From assembly GCA_039583875.1 (NCBI GenBank), contig CM077163.1, positions 107,703,213 to 107,767,212 of the forward strand: a stretch of DNA of 64,000 nucleotides, written 5' to 3'. The notes under the pieces are model-generated. The model saw only the letters and a list, made by a program, of their open reading frames with translations. It had not been told where the DNA came from and made no database searches. This document shows, piece by piece, positions 8,874 through 19,547 of the stretch. The DNA is from Platanthera guangdongensis (taxonomy: Eukaryota; Streptophyta; Magnoliopsida; Asparagales; Orchidaceae). The position numbers and the translations under genes are program-made. Positions within the stretch are counted from its first letter, which is position 1, and each line of letters opens with the position of its first letter.

Positions 8874-11800
8874 TTGTCTCATGTGCAGGTGAAGACCTAT
8901 CCAGCATCTAACCAGCAATGGTACTTGGATAGTGGGTGCTCTAAGCACATGACAGGGAACAAGGACAACCTCACATCCTTCAGAGCCAAGCTTGGACCCA
9001 AAGTTATCTTTGGTGATTCCAACTTTGGACAGACTAAAGGATATGGTGCAGTCCAGATTGGTTCAGTAACTTTCAAGAAGGTAGCTTATGTGGAAGGACT
9101 GAAGCACAACCTAATTAGCATCAGTCAGCTATGTGATGAAGGCTACCAGGTGACCTTCAGCAAGGCCTTATGCAAAATCAAGTCAGAGGACAACACAACT
9201 GTGTTGACAGGTAAAAGGAAAGGTAACATCTACCTACTAGATTTTCTTTCAACTGATGTAGATATCTACTTGTTCAACTCTGTCTGTAGACCAAATATTT
9301 TATGGCATAAGAGATTAGGACACCTAAACCTTAGAACTATTGCTAGGCTATCCAAAGACAACCTTGTTAGAGGTCTACCTTCTGGCCCCTACAAGAAGGA
9401 AGGACTCTGCAGGGCTTGTCAATTAGGCAAGCAAACTAAAAACAACTTTAAATCACTTAATAAGAGTGATTCACCTAGGATATTGTATCTGTTACACATG
9501 GATCTTTTTGGACCCATCACAGTACAAAGCCTAGGAGGGAAATCCTACACTTTAGTAGTTGTAGATGACTTCTCTAGATTCACTTGGGTGTTCTTTCTAA
9601 GGAAGAAGTCTGATAACTTTAAGTGTCTGACAGAGTTTCTCAAATGTATACAGATTGAGTTCAATACTCACATTGCCCTGATCAGAAGTGATCATGGGAC
9701 AGAGTTTGATTCTCTTCTTATGCAAGAGTTCTGTCAGAGTGAAGGGATCAGACATACTTTCTCAGCTCCTAGAACTCCTCAACAAAATGGGGTAGCTGAA
9801 AGGAAAAATAGAACCCTTATTGAATCTGCCACTACATTGTTGTCAGATGCTCATCTACCTCTATCCTTCTGGGCAGAGGCAGTGAACACCTCCAACTATG
9901 TGTTGAACAGAAGTCTGATACATAAACTAAAGGGAAGGACTCCCTATGAATTACTCAAAGGGAAGAAACCTAAAGTTGACTATTTTAGAGTTTTTGGTTA
10001 TATTTGCTACATTCACAATAATGACAAGAGATATTTAGCAAAATTTCAAGCCAAAGCTGATGAAAGAGTGTTTCTGGGATACTCCATGATCAGTAAGGCC
10101 TATAGCGTCTATAATAAATCATCTTTGAAAATTGAGGAATCTGTTCATATTTCATTTGATGAAACTAACATGTCTTTCAAGGAGAAGAATTCTTCTACCA
10201 TAGAACCTTTGCAGGAACATTCTCTAGTTGAAGACTTGAACAGGTTACAGGTTACTCAAGAGGATGAAAGCAGTGAAGATGAAGAAGATGCTCAACACAT
10301 TGAAGCACAACTTGAAGAGCCAGTTGTTGTACCACAAGAGGAAACACCAACACAGGTTAGTGAACAATCAACACTCCCTGTTGATTTAGTAACATCAAGA
10401 GACCATCCAATTTCCCAAATAATTGGAGAAATCTCAGCTGGTGTGCAAACCAGAAATCAGGTCAACCAAAACCTGTTGCACACCTGCTTCCTATCTCAAA
10501 TTGAACCTCAGTCCATTCAAGATGCAGAGCAAGATCCACACTGGATCATTGCAATGCAAGAGGAGTTGCATCAATTTGAGAGGAACAAAGTATTGGAACT
10601 AGTGCCAAAGCCTAAGGATCACTCCATTGTTGGAACAAAATGGGTATTCAGAAACAAACTGGATGATCAAGGAGTAATTATAAGGAACAAGGCAAGGCTA
10701 GTTGCTCAGGGATACTCTCAAGAAGAAGGAATCGACTACGACCAGACTTTTGCACCTATTGCAAGATTAGAAGCCATCAGAATTTTTCTAGCTTATGCAG
10801 CTCACAAAGGCTTCAAAGTATATCAGATGGATGTCAAAAGTGCCTTCTTGAATGGAGACATCAATGAGGAAGTTTATGTTAGACAGCCTCCAGGTATTAT
10901 CTCTCCAACTTATCTTGATCATGTTTTTAAACTGAACAAAGCATTATATGGTTTCAAGCAAGCTCCCAGAGCATGGTATGAGACCCTAGCATGCTTTCTC
11001 TTGGAAAATGGTTTTATAAGGGGTAGAGTAGACCAAACTCTTTTTATTAGAACCCATAAGTCCCATAGCCTACTAGTACAAATTTATGTAGATGATATTA
11101 TTTTTGGTTCTACTGACTCCAATTTGTACAGAAGGTTTTCTAACCTAATGCATTCTAAATTTGAGATGAGTAGCATGGGTGAGCTATCCTTCTTCCTAGG
11201 ACTACAAGTCAAGCAACATGCTGAAGGCATCTTCATTTCTCAAACCAAGTATGCAAATGAACTGGTTAAGAAATTTGGTATGTCTGAGGCATCTTGTATG
11301 AAAACACCCATGCCTACTAATGTTGTATTGGATGCTAATGAACATGGGAAACCTGTTGATCAGACAACATATAGAGCAATGATTGGCTCTTTACTGTATC
11401 TTACAGCTAGTAGACCAGATATAATGTTTGCTACATGTATATGTGCTAGGTTCCAAGTAAGCTCTAGAGAGTCACACCTAACTTTAGTAAAGAGGATTCT
11501 CAGGTATGTTAAAAGTTGTCCAAATCTAGGTCTCTGGTATCCAAAAGATTCAGCATTTGAGTTAACTGGATTCTCTGATGCTGATTATGCTGGATGCAGA
11601 ATTGACAGGAAAAGCACCAGTGGAACTTGTCAGTTCCTTGGTGACAGACTTGTCTCTTGGTTTTGTAAGAAACAAACATCTGTGTCAACTTCAACTGCTG
11701 AAGCTGAATATATGGCTGCAGGCAGTTGTTGTTCACAAATTTTGTGGATTCAAAACCAACTCATACACTATGGCTACAACTTAGAGAAGTCTAAAATCTT

Positions 11801-12038
11801 TTGTGATAACACAAGTGCTATTTCCATAGCTCAAAATCCAGTCCTCCATAGTAGGACAAAACACATAGAGATTAGGCATCACTTCTTAAGGGATAATGTT
11901 GAAAAGAATAAAATTGAATTATAATATATCCCAACTGATTTACAAAGGGGAGATATTTTCACCAAGCCCTTGGATGAAAAGAAACACACCTTCTTCCTAA
12001 ATCAGTTAGGAATGTTAGATGGAGGAAGTCTTAAATAA
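8874..12038 (+). CDS. Copia element 1 pol: protease, integrase, reverse transcriptase, RNase H
   Basis: A 1016-residue open frame (8874-11924) is followed after one TAA by 38 more matching codons to 12038. Visible in order: protease DSGC (about residue 19, [13 protein letters not shown]); the HHCC pre-integrase zinc finger ([10 protein letters not shown] ... CRACQLGKQ, about 142-190); integrase core D-D-E ([26 protein letters not shown]); RT from TKWVFRNKL (about 590) to the catalytic YVDD (about 738); RNase H with DADYAG (about 901), AEAEY and FCDNTSA. It makes and inserts element cDNA. Pol catalytic residues look intact; the TAA at 11922 removes only the C-terminal tail (ending GMLDGGSLK). 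Being in a different frame from the stop-ridden gag, it is probably no longer translated as Gag-Pol. Confidence 0.95.
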
Positions 12039-12534
12039 TCTCCAAGATTTTGAAAGCTTAAAAATTGACCAACACTAGGCAAACATTCTGATTTTTCTTA
12101 GTGTCTAGAATTTTTCTGATCTCTGAAATGCGCTCGACGATTTGCCCTAAGATCGTCGAATGGAGATCGACGATTTCAAAAAATCGTCGAACTGAGTTCA
12201 GCGCCTCTCAGATAGTGTGAACTATCTCTTCCGGTCAACGATCGTCGAACGGCGCTCGACGATTTTGTTCCCTGAACGATCGTCGAACGGAGCTCGACGC
12301 TTTCCAATATCGTCGAACGGAGATCGACGATGTTGAAGTCTCTTCAGATTCCTTTAGAAGCCTCGATCATCGAACTGTGTTCAACGATCTTTCCATTTCT
12401 GCGTCGAACACTAATATAAAACTCATTTTTCGCCGTCGTTCTCATTTGCGCTTTCGATTTCTCTGCAAGAATCTTCTTTCCCTCCAAACAGTTCTACTCT
12501 TGGTCGTTTTGTTTGTTGAGTTTTTGCAGGTACA
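12039..12534 (+). other. Spacer between pol and envelope-like ORF, with third palindrome array and splice acceptor
   Basis: Non-coding. 12127-12400 repeats the TCGTCGAACGGAGATCGACGA module seen in the LTR and gag. The stretch ends in a pyrimidine-rich TTGAGTTTTTGCAGG (AG at 12528-12529) six bases before the ATG of the downstream ORF. This looks like the 3' splice site used to make a subgenomic mRNA. Confidence 0.6.
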
Positions 12535-12741
12535 ATGGCTGTGTCAGTTGCTGTTCTTGCTGCAATGAAGTTTGATGCCGATTTTGACATTGATGTAGAA
12601 TCCTTCAGCACGACTGATCAGATTTTTCAAGATATATTGGGTCTGTTCAGGGATCAGAATCTGACTGCTATAATGACCACCAGGATCAAGCTGGCTTCAG
12701 ACGAGATCAAGGAGTGGGTTTATACTGCCCATAATCAAGAT
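12535..12741 (+). pseudogene. SIRE-type envelope-like ORF, N-terminal stub
   Basis: The ATG lies just after the splice acceptor. About 68 residues (MAVSVAVLAAMKFDADFDID..., then DQIFQDILGLFRDQNLTAIM) resemble the start of the third ORF of SIRE elements, in which a short hydrophobic N-terminus precedes a 'mid-length domain, phenylalanine/leucine-rich' segment. The frame then runs into Tat LTR DNA, so everything after about residue 69 is foreign. The envelope role of this ORF family is a proposal, not proven. Confidence 0.55.
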
Positions 12742-13106
12742 AACCGGCTGCCCGGGGTACAGGAGAATCAGGCAGCGGTGAGGGGAAGCAAAAAGAAAGA
12801 ACACGCCAGTCCGCGCAGAAGAGGCGGACTGGGCTCGCGGACTAGAGCTTCCACTGCAGCTGGGTGCGATCCTGCTGGAGGGCGGCAGCCTGGGCGGACA
12901 AGACACTACGTCCGCTGCAGTAGAGAATCCAACACCTCAATTCCTAGCGAACTGAGCGGACAGGGTCTTGCGTCTGCTGCTGGGGTACAACCCTTGGTGT
13001 CTGATTAGTGACCTTGCCAGATTGGGCGGACTGACAAATCGCGTCCGCGCCTGCTGAAAGGGGGGCTTTGGAATATTGTAGGATGTTGCGGACTGAGGGG
13101 TTAACA
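12742..13106 (-). repeat. Tat copy 1, truncated 5' LTR (U3 part)
   Basis: Closely similar to 2700-3067 in the same orientation. On the minus strand it begins with TGTTAACCCC at 13106. Only the first 365 bases survive. The inner breakpoint falls where both partners share ATAACCGGCT-like sequence, as expected of a deletion through short homology. Confidence 0.85.
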
Positions 13107-13111
13107 GGAAT
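13107..13111. repeat. Target-site duplication, right copy (GGAAT)
   Basis: Identical to 2309-2313 on the other side of the Tat element. Confidence 0.85.
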
Positions 13112-13629
13112 CTTGTGGTAAAATTTAAAGATTTTCCAATTTCTTGGAGCTTAGGGTCACGCTCGAAAATTTATGAATTCAAATTCTTCGAAAATGAAAA
13201 TCGAAGCACGCGACGACTTTATATATTGAATATTAAGTTCAATTGATTAATTGATGAGAGTTATCGAGGCAAGATTTCCAGCACTAAGTGCTTCAAGGTT
13301 TTTGCAAAACCATCGAGTGAGTCGTTTTCAAAATAACTCTTGGGCATTTTGGGTGGACCCGAAAGATGAAAGTATGAGCTTCCAGAAAAATAATCCACAA
13401 CCTCATTATAGGTGAAGAATTTCCCTCATGTGTTAGAAATGATTTTCGAGGTTGCAATTCGAGGAAGAATGTGCCCTCTAACGAGATTCTTGGATTCTTT
13501 CTGGCGCAAGCAATCGAGTTGATATTTAATCTCAGATGAATAAAAAAGGTGTTTCTCATGATAAGCCTCCTGATACGAGTAAGCCACGATAGAAAGGCAC
13601 AACTGAATTATTATCGGATCTTAATAATA

Positions 13630-13895
13630 GGTGAAACTCAAAGAATCCTCCTAAAAACTGAAATGAAATTGAACATGTCCCCTAAGAACAAAGATGGAAC
13701 TGAACATGCCTCCTAATAACTAGGTTGGAACTGAACTTGCCTCCTAAGAATGAAGTTGGAGCTGAACCTGCCTCCTAGGAACGGAGATGGAACTGAACTT
13801 GCCTCATGAGAATGGTGATGGAACTGAACTTGGCTACTGAGAATAGAGACGGAACTGAACTTGTCTCTTGAGAACTAAGATGGAACTGAAGCCTC
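13630..13895 (+). repeat. 31-bp tandem repeat
   Basis: The word TGGAACTGAACTTGCCTCC recurs near 13693, 13725, 13756, 13786, 13817, 13848 and 13879, a spacing of 30-32 bases. One or two more degenerate units lie upstream. Non-coding. Confidence 0.85.
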
Positions 13896-13919
13896 CCGAA
13901 AGGAGCGATTGGAATACTA

Positions 13920-14170
13920 ACTATTTCTTTATGATTTATTCTAGTCTTGCACTAGTCTAGTTCCTTTATTTATTTGAGTCAGTTCTATCTTTTCAGTACT
14001 CTAGTCTCGTATTGGTCCTACTATTTACTTTCAATTTAGTTTATTTCTTTTAAGTACTACTCCAGACTTGTACTAGTCAAGTTCCTTTCAGTACATTAAT
14101 TATAGTTCTTTTTATTCAGTACTACTTCAGTCTCGTACTAGTCCTGTTTATTACAACACTTTACTTCAAT
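13920..14170 (+). repeat. Degenerate tandem repeat of about 60-70 bp
   Basis: Four imperfect units share TCAGTACTAC...AGTCTCGTACTAGTCC. They follow directly on the 31-bp array in the same LTR-like DNA. Confidence 0.6.
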
Positions 14171-14889
14171 GCCTTTACAGTTTGACATTTCATTACTACA
14201 AATCATACTTTACTTCGGTATGTATTTCAGCAGTCTATTTCAGCAGTATATTTAATTACCTCTCTTATTTATGCAATTTACTATTTATGCATTTCTACCT
14301 CGGTTCCTTCTCTGACGAGCAGTTGTATTTATGATAGAGCATTTGTTGGGGAAAATCAAGAGTTTGGTTATTCCTCGGGGTTAGCCCTAAATAATTTGCA
14401 CCAACACTCATTGCGCACTTTGTATGAAGTTCAGCATCATGTTGATTCGAGAAAGCCGCTTAACTGAATTATTTCATTTTGAGTAGGGCACACCGTCACA
14501 CACCTGATATGTTCTAGTTACATATTTATTGAAATGCAATAGAATTGCTTGTGGTAAAATGTGTCGGGTTGGTCATACCAGCAGACCGTATGGACCGGTG
14601 CGGGAAGGTTGATGACTCATGATGACAGGGAGATGTGTACCACGGGTGATCGGCCATTTTATGGCTCGTTGGATTCCTCCACTAGCCTACCTAAATTTTA
14701 GAAATTGCCGGATGTTGCTCACATCAAAGAGTACATGACGTTGTACATTGACGCTTGGATATGGCGGTACGTCCACACACAGAATTGGCAGGACTGGCAA
14801 CTATCACCGACAATCACATCGGTGAGGCATGCGGGGTTCGCTACCCTGCTAGAGGAGAAGCAGTCCAATCTATGTCGACATAGTGGGTA

Positions 14890-15060
14890 TCCATAGGTTT
14901 TAATGCCTACGGCGTGCGCGCGGCTTTGAAAGACTATGATGTGTGCATGGCTTTGATTGCCTGTGATGTGCACACGACTTTGAATGTGTGTGTTGTGTGC
15001 GCGACTTTTAATGCCTACGACCTGTTGGTGGGTTTGAATACCTGCGGTGTGAATACAAGT
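14890..15060 (+). repeat. Degenerate short tandem repeat (about 36-40 bp)
   Basis: Four or five units of the type TGCCTAYGATGTGYGCACGACTTTGAA. Non-coding. Confidence 0.55.
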
Positions 15061-16120
15061 TGTGAATACATGTGTTAATAGCTAGTGAATCTTTTTTATA
15101 ACTGATATATAATGCTGATGTTATTTCAGTTATACTATGATGAACCACCTTTTAATGGTTACTCCTTGCTGATATATGAAATTTTGTACTGAATCTCTTT
15201 TACTTCGGCTATTGTTAATAGTGTTGTGGCTAACTCTCATCCCAACATTTAAGGATCTTAGGGAGGAGGTGTGAATCCACTTAGTTCCCGTAACTAACGG
15301 TTATTTAAATTACCATTCATAGGAGATGGAGCAGCGCGAGGCCCGGAAAGCATCTGACAACATAACCTGACTTAGAGTCGGTATAAGCAGAAGAACTAGT
15401 CTCATCTCCAGTCCTTAGAGATGTGATCCCAAGCTTGGTAAAAGCAGAGATAGTGTTGTAGTTTTCTTTAGCCCAATGGGCCACATTTATAAACTTATGG
15501 TTATGACCTATGTTATATATATAAATTGATTTTTGATCTTTTTTCCGATGCTATCTGATGTGATGTGATGAGTTTCTATAGCTTGACAGGGCGATCATTC
15601 TATGCTTGGTGAGTAGGTTGTTTCCACATAGAAAGTGTAGGGTGGCCGTCTTGGGGGATAAGGCCCGTCTCCGACCCAACCCGGTCTATGGTTGGGTAGA
15701 GGTACTTATAGATACACCTTGGGGAGATGATGATGATGATGAATGGGACCTTTTGAGTGGAAGGGGTGCGCAATTTTGAATGATGGTCCTCCATTCACTC
15801 TTTTGTTTAATGTTAATTTTATATTACAAATTTCAATTATTATTTTTTGAAAGTCTTTATGTGATGATATTCAATTGAAAAAAATTGCGTTGGAGATCTA
15901 GATATATTAAATTTATTTTCCAATTTAAAATTATGTCGCTCAACATAAAGACACATTGTGTAGTGATTCTTTAATGGAAAATTACGTTCATTTGATTTTA
16001 ACTTGGGGGTGATTTGAGTTTGCAAATGAAGATTATTTTTTGGTTTTGGAATTTCATTTACACAAGCTTGACAGTTTCTACTCTCTTTGATTGATTTAGT
16101 TATTATATGCCAGTTCATAT

Positions 16121-16540
16121 TCAACATGCTTTTGGGTTTTGCGTGAAACTTAGGACTTGAATTTTGTGAGTTTTAATCATAATTTCTTTAAGAATGTTGA
16201 TTTTTGAAATCAATTCTTTAGTTGTGATTTTGAGATTATGTCTAGTTTTATTGTACGCGATTGTGCTATTTTTAAGAGTTAAGATAACATATTCAATATG
16301 AGCTTCATACTTACTCTTGAATTCGTTAAAAGTCTCATTTATCTCCTTAATTTCAAGTTTATAATCATTACATCTAGCACAATTCCTTTTTAAAGATGAG
16401 TTTTTAAGACATAATTTCTCATTTTGTTCTTTTGCAAACAAAAGCTCTTTTTCAAAAAACTTATATTTTTCTTTTAACTCATTACAATCTATACAAGGTG
16501 TAGAAATTTTAAATAAAGAGAAAGTGGGAGGACAAGTCAC
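16121..16540 (-). pseudogene. Copia gag-like coiled-coil fragment
   Basis: 139 residues rich in Lys, Glu, Leu and Asn with two C-x-x-C pairs (CIDC at about residue 16, CARC at about 55), predicted to be almost wholly helical. No start or partner domain can be defended. Assignment to copia gag rests on pattern similarity only. Confidence 0.5.
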
Positions 16541-16892
16541 ATCATAATAAGATTCTACATTAAGTTGTGCTTTTATAATTTTATTTTCTAGTCATATGTT
16601 TGAATTAATAATTTTCAATTTCTTAATTCTACGTCTAACATTTTCTAGCACATGCAATGTAAAAATAGAATTACAAGCAAAAAGGGGATTTGACATCCTT
16701 ACAATGCTCTTGTATGAGGAAAGAATAAGTATAGTTTTTGTTTGACTTCTTCATTTGTATCCTCATCCATAGTTGAGATTTCGCCTACCTTTTCCCTTGA
16801 TGTGGTGGTCATGTCTTCCTCGAAGAGCAAGTCTCCATTTGGTTCTTCACTTGTATCCATGAGAAATGCTAAGATTGATTATCTACAGAAGG

Positions 16893-16897
16893 AGAAC
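16893..16897. repeat. Probable target-site duplication, left (AGAAC)
   Basis: AGAAC directly before the LTR at 16898; AGAGC directly after the other LTR at 27545. Four of five bases match, consistent with an old insertion. Confidence 0.5.
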
Positions 16898-17902
16898 TGA
16901 AAGTTCTGCTTTTCAAGGTAGCTAGCAACCTTGAGGGGGGGGGGGTGTGAATAGGATTATCTATTTCTTTTGATTTTTTGTTTCTTCTTTAGTTACTATA
17001 TGATTGAGAGCTTTTTATGTACCTGCAAACAAAAATCAAACACAAAAAGAACACAAGTATTTTATAGTGGTTCCCCAAAATTGGGTACATCCACTCTCCT
17101 CCCACCTTGCTAACTTCATGTTAGTTAAGGAACTTCTCCAAATCAATGCACCAAGGATCTTAAACCTCAAATCCCTCAGGATCTCCAAGTCTCCTCCAAG
17201 ACTAACACCTCAGCCACAAAGGCCTACACTCAGTGATACAAGCATCACCTACCTCAGATAATTAAGCCGTACCACTCAAGTTATGGATGATAGCCCTACC
17301 TCAGAGCTATTTTGCTCCTACAACTCAGAGAGATGCACTCTCTTACAACTCAGCCACAAGTGACCTACTTCTTATTGACTAAAAACTCACCTACCTCAGA
17401 TCCCTGCAGGATCCTAGTGTTAGAGTGGAGCCCTCTCCTACAGCTAATTCAAATTTGCCATACCTTAGTCCCATGGCCCTAAAACTCACATCCAAAAGGA
17501 TCCTACAATACGAAAAAATTTAATTAACTTTGAGACAGAGAAATTTCTTTTTTTCAAGTAGTAGAGAAAATAAATTTCTTCTTTAACTCTCCTCACAATA
17601 GAGAAAAATATTACTTGAGGTACTCAGAAGCAGACTTCTGAACTTGCTAAAGAAGGTTAAAGATCTGTTGATCTTGAGTCGTCAAGCAGCTAACAGAACC
17701 TGCCCAAGGCAGAAGGTTCTTCTTTCTTCAGAACCATTTCTGATTCTGTTGTGGCTGATGGAGATTACACAGCTATCTGAACTTTTACTTGCAGGAGAGC
17801 TTCAAGCTTTTTGCATCCACCAATGGAAAAGAAGATGAAGTCGACTGTTAACATTTTTAGTTAATCATGCCCTAAAAGATGTCGTGTCTTGGCCTATCTC
17901 AT

Positions 17903-17911
17903 CCTTTTATA
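17903..17911 (-). promoter_or_regulatory. TATA box, SIRE element 2, 3' LTR
   Basis: TATAAAAGG on the minus strand, identical in context to 26345-26353 in the other LTR. The palindrome array lies just upstream. Confidence 0.75.
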
Positions 17912-18119
17912 GACTGCTGATCAACGGATCTTAGAGATTAGTGGGCCCCACTTGTAGCATCCAACTACATCTTTCTTTACTCATATCTATCATACTGTTG
18001 GCATGTGAAGCCTTTTATCATGTACTATGGCTTTGCCACTAACAATTTGAATATGTTTGACATTTTGACTTGCTGAAATCAGCACTTGAAGACTTAGTCA
18101 AAATTCAAGCATCAGTAGT

Positions 18120-18980
18120 ACAGGCATTGAGTGAATGAGCTTCACTCAACGCCAAATCACTTAGACAGATTTACTGTCTATTCGCATTGAGTGAGTTACC
18201 TTCTCTCAACGCCAAACTACTTAGATTATAAATATGTTTCTAGGCTTTGAGTGATTCAGCTTCACATAACGCCAACTTTCTTTCTCAGCATTTTGCTGCT
18301 TGGCATTGAGTGAGTATCACTCAATGCCACCTCCTTAGACAAAATTATGTCTTCACTAGGCATTGACAGCGTTTAGTGAGTAATGCACACTAAACACTTT
18401 TTGCCATAATAATTTCTGTAGCCTCTTCTGTATGTATGTCGTAGAGAGCGTTGAGTGAACATGCCTCACTCAATGCTTTCTGCCTTGGACAATTCTGCTT
18501 CTTCAGCATCTTAAGTGTTGACAGCATTGAGTGAGCATGCCTCACTCAATGCTTTTTTTCTTTAACAAATTATGTGTCATGGCGTTGAGAGCGTTGAGTG
18601 ACCATGCCTTAGTCAATGCTTTCTGCCCTAGCCAAATATCTGTATTCTTCAAAAGTACTATCTTCGATAGACAAAATGTTACTCAACACTTAAGAGGCTA
18701 TGGCATGGAGTGAATGACCTTCACTCAACGCTTGTGTACTTAGCCACATTTCTGCATTTTAAACTGTAGGCATTGACTTTCTCAGCCAGCCTCCCTCAAC
18801 TCTGAATTGTGTTTGACGAATGCTGAACTGAGTTAAACGAACAGTTAGCTTAGCACGATGAACTCTGAACTCAGTTCAACAAAATTACATTTGGCGAAAT
18901 TTCTCAAACACTGAGCTTAGTTCGACGAACAATTTGCTCAGCTCGACGAACTCTGAACTAAGTTCGACGAATTTGGACTT
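18120..18980 (-). repeat. U3 palindrome array (GCGTTGAGTGA / TCACTCAACGC and TTCGACGAA)
   Basis: About ten units pair GCATTGAGTGA with TCACTCAACGCC a few bases apart, each able to form a hairpin. They are followed by CTGAACTCAGTTCGACGAA-type units nearer the LTR start. Many CG positions have become CA or TG. Confidence 0.85.
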
Positions 18981-19134
18981 AGTCAAATTTCTCAAACAAA
19001 CTCTTAGGTAAGAGTTTTCCTGACTTAAACACATAGGATATCTGACCCATGACTGTTATCTACTGATATATGTATATCATTGACAAGATGGACTTCCTCA
19101 AATCTAGGACATTGTGGGGAATGGACCCAACAAT

Positions 19135-19165
19135 CTCCTACTATTTGAGGAAGTCAAAACTCTTA
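19135..19165 (-). promoter_or_regulatory. Polypurine tract region, SIRE element 2
   Basis: On the minus strand, TTTGACTTCCTCAAATAGTAGGAGAT directly precedes the 3' LTR; the purine run GTAGGAGAT is the likely plus-strand primer. Confidence 0.6.
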
Positions 19166-19547
19166 AGCAAGTGAGTCGATGATACACAGAACAATGCAGC
19201 AATAAGCATAAAAAACTATATAATTGTGAAGTGTTCTATAGTTACCATACTTCCCAGCCTGTAGAGTGGAACATCACTGCACCTGCTTCCCCTGAATTGC
19301 TGCTACCATACTAGAACATTAATCTGATCATCTGATTATCTTTTCCTCCTCCTTTTTGACTTCAGTAAATAGCTGGTAGGATTCATCTGATCATCTGATC
19401 ATCTACTCTCCCTCAATTATGCAGTAGTGAGTTGTTGGAATTGTGTTGGACATGCTCCCCCTCAATTGGTGAATCTTTAATTCTTTAAATAATAATTCCA
19501 TCTACAAATTACCAAATAGCTTGCAACTAGATGAGGAGCAACTGAAG

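Larger units (their letters stand above)
5129..12741 (+). mobile_element. SIRE-type Ty1/copia element 1, 5' LTR to start of envelope-like ORF, 3' end deleted
   Basis: The order is 5' LTR, tRNA-Met type primer site, gag, protease-integrase-RT-RNase H, 3' spacer and the start of a downstream ORF. This is the SIRE/Maximus layout. The 3' LTR is missing because the element stops about 12741 inside the downstream ORF, where a Tat LTR fragment begins. Pol is almost continuous, so this is among the youngest coding copies in the window. Confidence 0.9.
2314..13106 (-). mobile_element. Tat-lineage Ty3/gypsy element, copy 1, rearranged and carrying a nested copia
   Basis: The outer ends are the two inverted LTR termini (TGTTGATG at 2314 and GGTTAACA ending at 13106), flanked by GGAAT duplications. 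What remains is the 3' LTR (2314-3067), an antisense accessory gene (about 3157-5130, read on the plus strand) and the U3 part of the 5' LTR (about 12742-13106). gag and pol are gone. In their place is a SIRE-type copia element that is itself missing its 3' end, so a deletion joined copia DNA to the Tat 5' LTR. Lineage is inferred from copy 2 at 47103, which shares the LTR and antisense gene and has a Tat-type pol. Confidence 0.85.
13112..15830 (+). mobile_element. Non-coding, right half of the interrupted gypsy LTR/leader region
   Basis: This continues 1298-2308 across the Tat insertion. No protein similarity is visible. It holds three degenerate tandem repeats in a row (13630-13895, 13920-14170, 14890-15060). 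A GTCGGGTTGGTCATACC...GACAGGGAGATGTGTACCACGGG stretch (about 14563-14650) is of a kind I associate with long Tekay/Del LTRs. No primer-binding site or LTR end could be located, so where LTR gives way to leader is unknown. Confidence 0.4.
15840..16897 (-). mobile_element. Copia gag remnant (coiled-coil region)
   Basis: AT-rich DNA whose only long frame (16540-16121, minus) has the Cys-pair plus coiled-coil pattern found downstream of capsid in many plant copia gag proteins (CIDCNELKEKYKFFEKELLF, then CARCNDYKLEIKEI). Upstream, 16740-16880, minus-strand frames are acidic and broken. It was the landing site of the SIRE element that begins at 16898. Confidence 0.55.
16898..19134 (-). repeat. SIRE element 2, 3' LTR (2237 bp)
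   Basis: On the minus strand it begins TGTTGGGTCCATTCCCC at 19134 and ends AACTTTCA at 16898. It holds the TTGAGTGA/TCACTCAA array (18120-18790), a TTCGACGAA stretch (18810-18975), a TATA box (17903-17911) and a G-tract at about 16934. Confidence 0.9.
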
